6,882 nucleotides of DNA from contig JAQYWA010000114.1 in NCBI GenBank assembly GCA_030145265.1, forward strand, positions 1 to 6,882, in the 5' to 3' direction. Source of the DNA: Desulfuromonas sp. GTDB lineage: Bacteria > Desulfobacterota > Desulfuromonadia > Desulfuromonadales > Trichloromonadaceae. Below, one piece after another: positions 6,217-6,882 of the stretch. Both the position numbers and the translations under genes were made by a program. The stretch's first letter is position 1; the number at the start of each line of letters is the position of its first letter. A model generated the notes under the pieces. That model made no database searches, had not been told where the DNA came from, and worked only from the letters and a program-made list of their open reading frames with translations.

Positions 6217-6882
6217 ATGAAATTTACCGAACTGAACCTGCCGGAGTCGGTCCTCAAGGGGATCGCACAAGTCGGGTTCGTCGAACTCACCCCGGTTCAA
6301 GAAGAAACCATTCCGCTCGCCCTGGCCGGCAAGGATGTCGCGGCCCAGGCTCAGACCGGCACCGGCAAAACCGCAGCGTTTCTTCTCTCGCTCTTTACCC
6401 GATTGCTGGCCAGTGGCCGGCAGACCAGCAACAACCCTCGGGCCTTGGTTATCGCGCCGACCCGTGAGCTGGTGGTGCAGATCTGCGAGGACGCCAAGGG
6501 GCTGGGGGCCTTCTGTGACTTGAAGGTTCAGGCGATATTCGGCGGTATGGATTACGACAAACAGCGCCAGGCCTTGAAAGACGGGGTCGATATTATCGTC
6601 GCTACGCCGGGACGACTGATCGATTATGCCCGGCAGGGGGTCTTTTCATTTGACCGCATCGAGGCGATGGTCATCGATGAAGCCGATCGTATGTTCGATA
6701 TGGGCTTCATTAAGGACCTGCGTTATATCCTGCGTAAGCTGCCCCCCTTTGACAAACGCCAGACCATGCTCTTTTCCGCCACACTGTCCCCGCGGGTCAC
6801 TGAGTTGGCTTACGAATTCATGGACTTGGCCGAAAAGGTAGAAATCCTCCCCGAGCAGGTGACCGTCGAGAAGATCGAACAG
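6217..6882 (+). CDS. DEAD-box ATP-dependent RNA helicase, N-terminal part
   Basis: DEAD-box helicases use ATP to unwind short RNA duplexes in ribosome assembly or mRNA turnover. The visible 222 codons run to the window edge without a stop and cover the first RecA-like domain. Seen in order are the Q motif (GFVELTPVQ, 20-28), motif I AQTGTGKT (45-52), motif Ia PTREL (81-85), GG (109-110), motif Ib TPGR (130-133), motif II DEAD (154-157) and motif III SAT (187-189). The second domain is outside. It resembles RhlB/RhlE-type proteins, but the distinguishing C-terminus is missing, so no symbol is given. The start ATG has AAAGGA (6207-6212) upstream and lies 12 nt after the trpF stop, so it could be cotranscribed with the trp genes. 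It has no known role in tryptophan synthesis. Confidence 0.95.
   Translation, partial: MKFTELNLPESVLKGIAQVGFVELTPVQEETIPLALAGKDVAAQAQTGTGKTAAFLLSLFTRLLASGRQTSNNPRALVIAPTRELVVQICEDAKGLGAFCDLKVQAIFGGMDYDKQRQALKDGVDIIVATPGRLIDYARQGVFSFDRIEAMVIDEADRMFDMGFIKDLRYILRKLPPFDKRQTMLFSATLSPRVTELAYEFMDLAEKVEILPEQVTVEKIEQ

Noticed and set aside
1..6882. CRISPR array, tRNA, rRNA or T-box/riboswitch
   Set aside because: No regularly spaced repeats, cloverleaf or T-box-like sequence was seen by eye, including in the region upstream of trpE.

Overview
This window looks like a chromosomal piece of a GC-rich Gram-negative bacterium. The protein sequences resemble those I remember from Desulfuromonadales (Geobacter/Desulfuromonas/Pelobacter relatives). 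This rests on the TrpE and TrpD N-termini, the trpE-G-D-C-B2-F gene order and a TrpB2-type synthase remnant. The taxonomic guess is from memory, not from a search.

Positions 1-892 hold the 3' part of a group II intron on the plus strand. It contains the C-terminal 270 residues of its reverse transcriptase/maturase, then domain V and domain VI RNA hairpins with a bulged branch-point adenosine and a probable 3' splice site near 892. The 5' part lies outside the window. Positions 893-982 are the trp control region. It contains two overlapping perfect inverted repeats that cannot form together, and a plausible sigma70-type promoter. The intron therefore sits directly upstream of the operon promoter.

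Positions 983-6204 are a tryptophan biosynthesis operon: trpE, trpG (2-nt gap), trpD (64-nt gap with small inverted repeats), trpC (4-nt overlap with trpD), a wrecked trpB2 and trpF. TrpE and TrpG make anthranilate from chorismate and glutamine. TrpD adds the phosphoribosyl group, TrpF isomerises phosphoribosylanthranilate, and TrpC closes the indole ring. The genes for these steps are all intact.

The trpB2 gene at 4950-5539 is the main surprise. It keeps its ribosome binding site, the N-terminal ~38 residues and the C-terminal ~150 residues. The roughly 250 residues between them, which carry the PLP lysine and the phosphate-binding glycine loop, are gone in a deletion that stays in frame. 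A later one-base frameshift garbles the last 20 residues. A palindromic, REP-like repeat sits between this remnant and trpF.

From 6217 to the end is the N-terminal half of a DEAD-box RNA helicase, 12 nt after trpF and perhaps cotranscribed with it. No intact trpB or trpA is present here, so if the organism is a tryptophan prototroph its tryptophan synthase must be encoded elsewhere. I found no convincing novel multi-gene system. The points of interest are the trpB2 decay, the intron-promoter junction and the structured trp leader.
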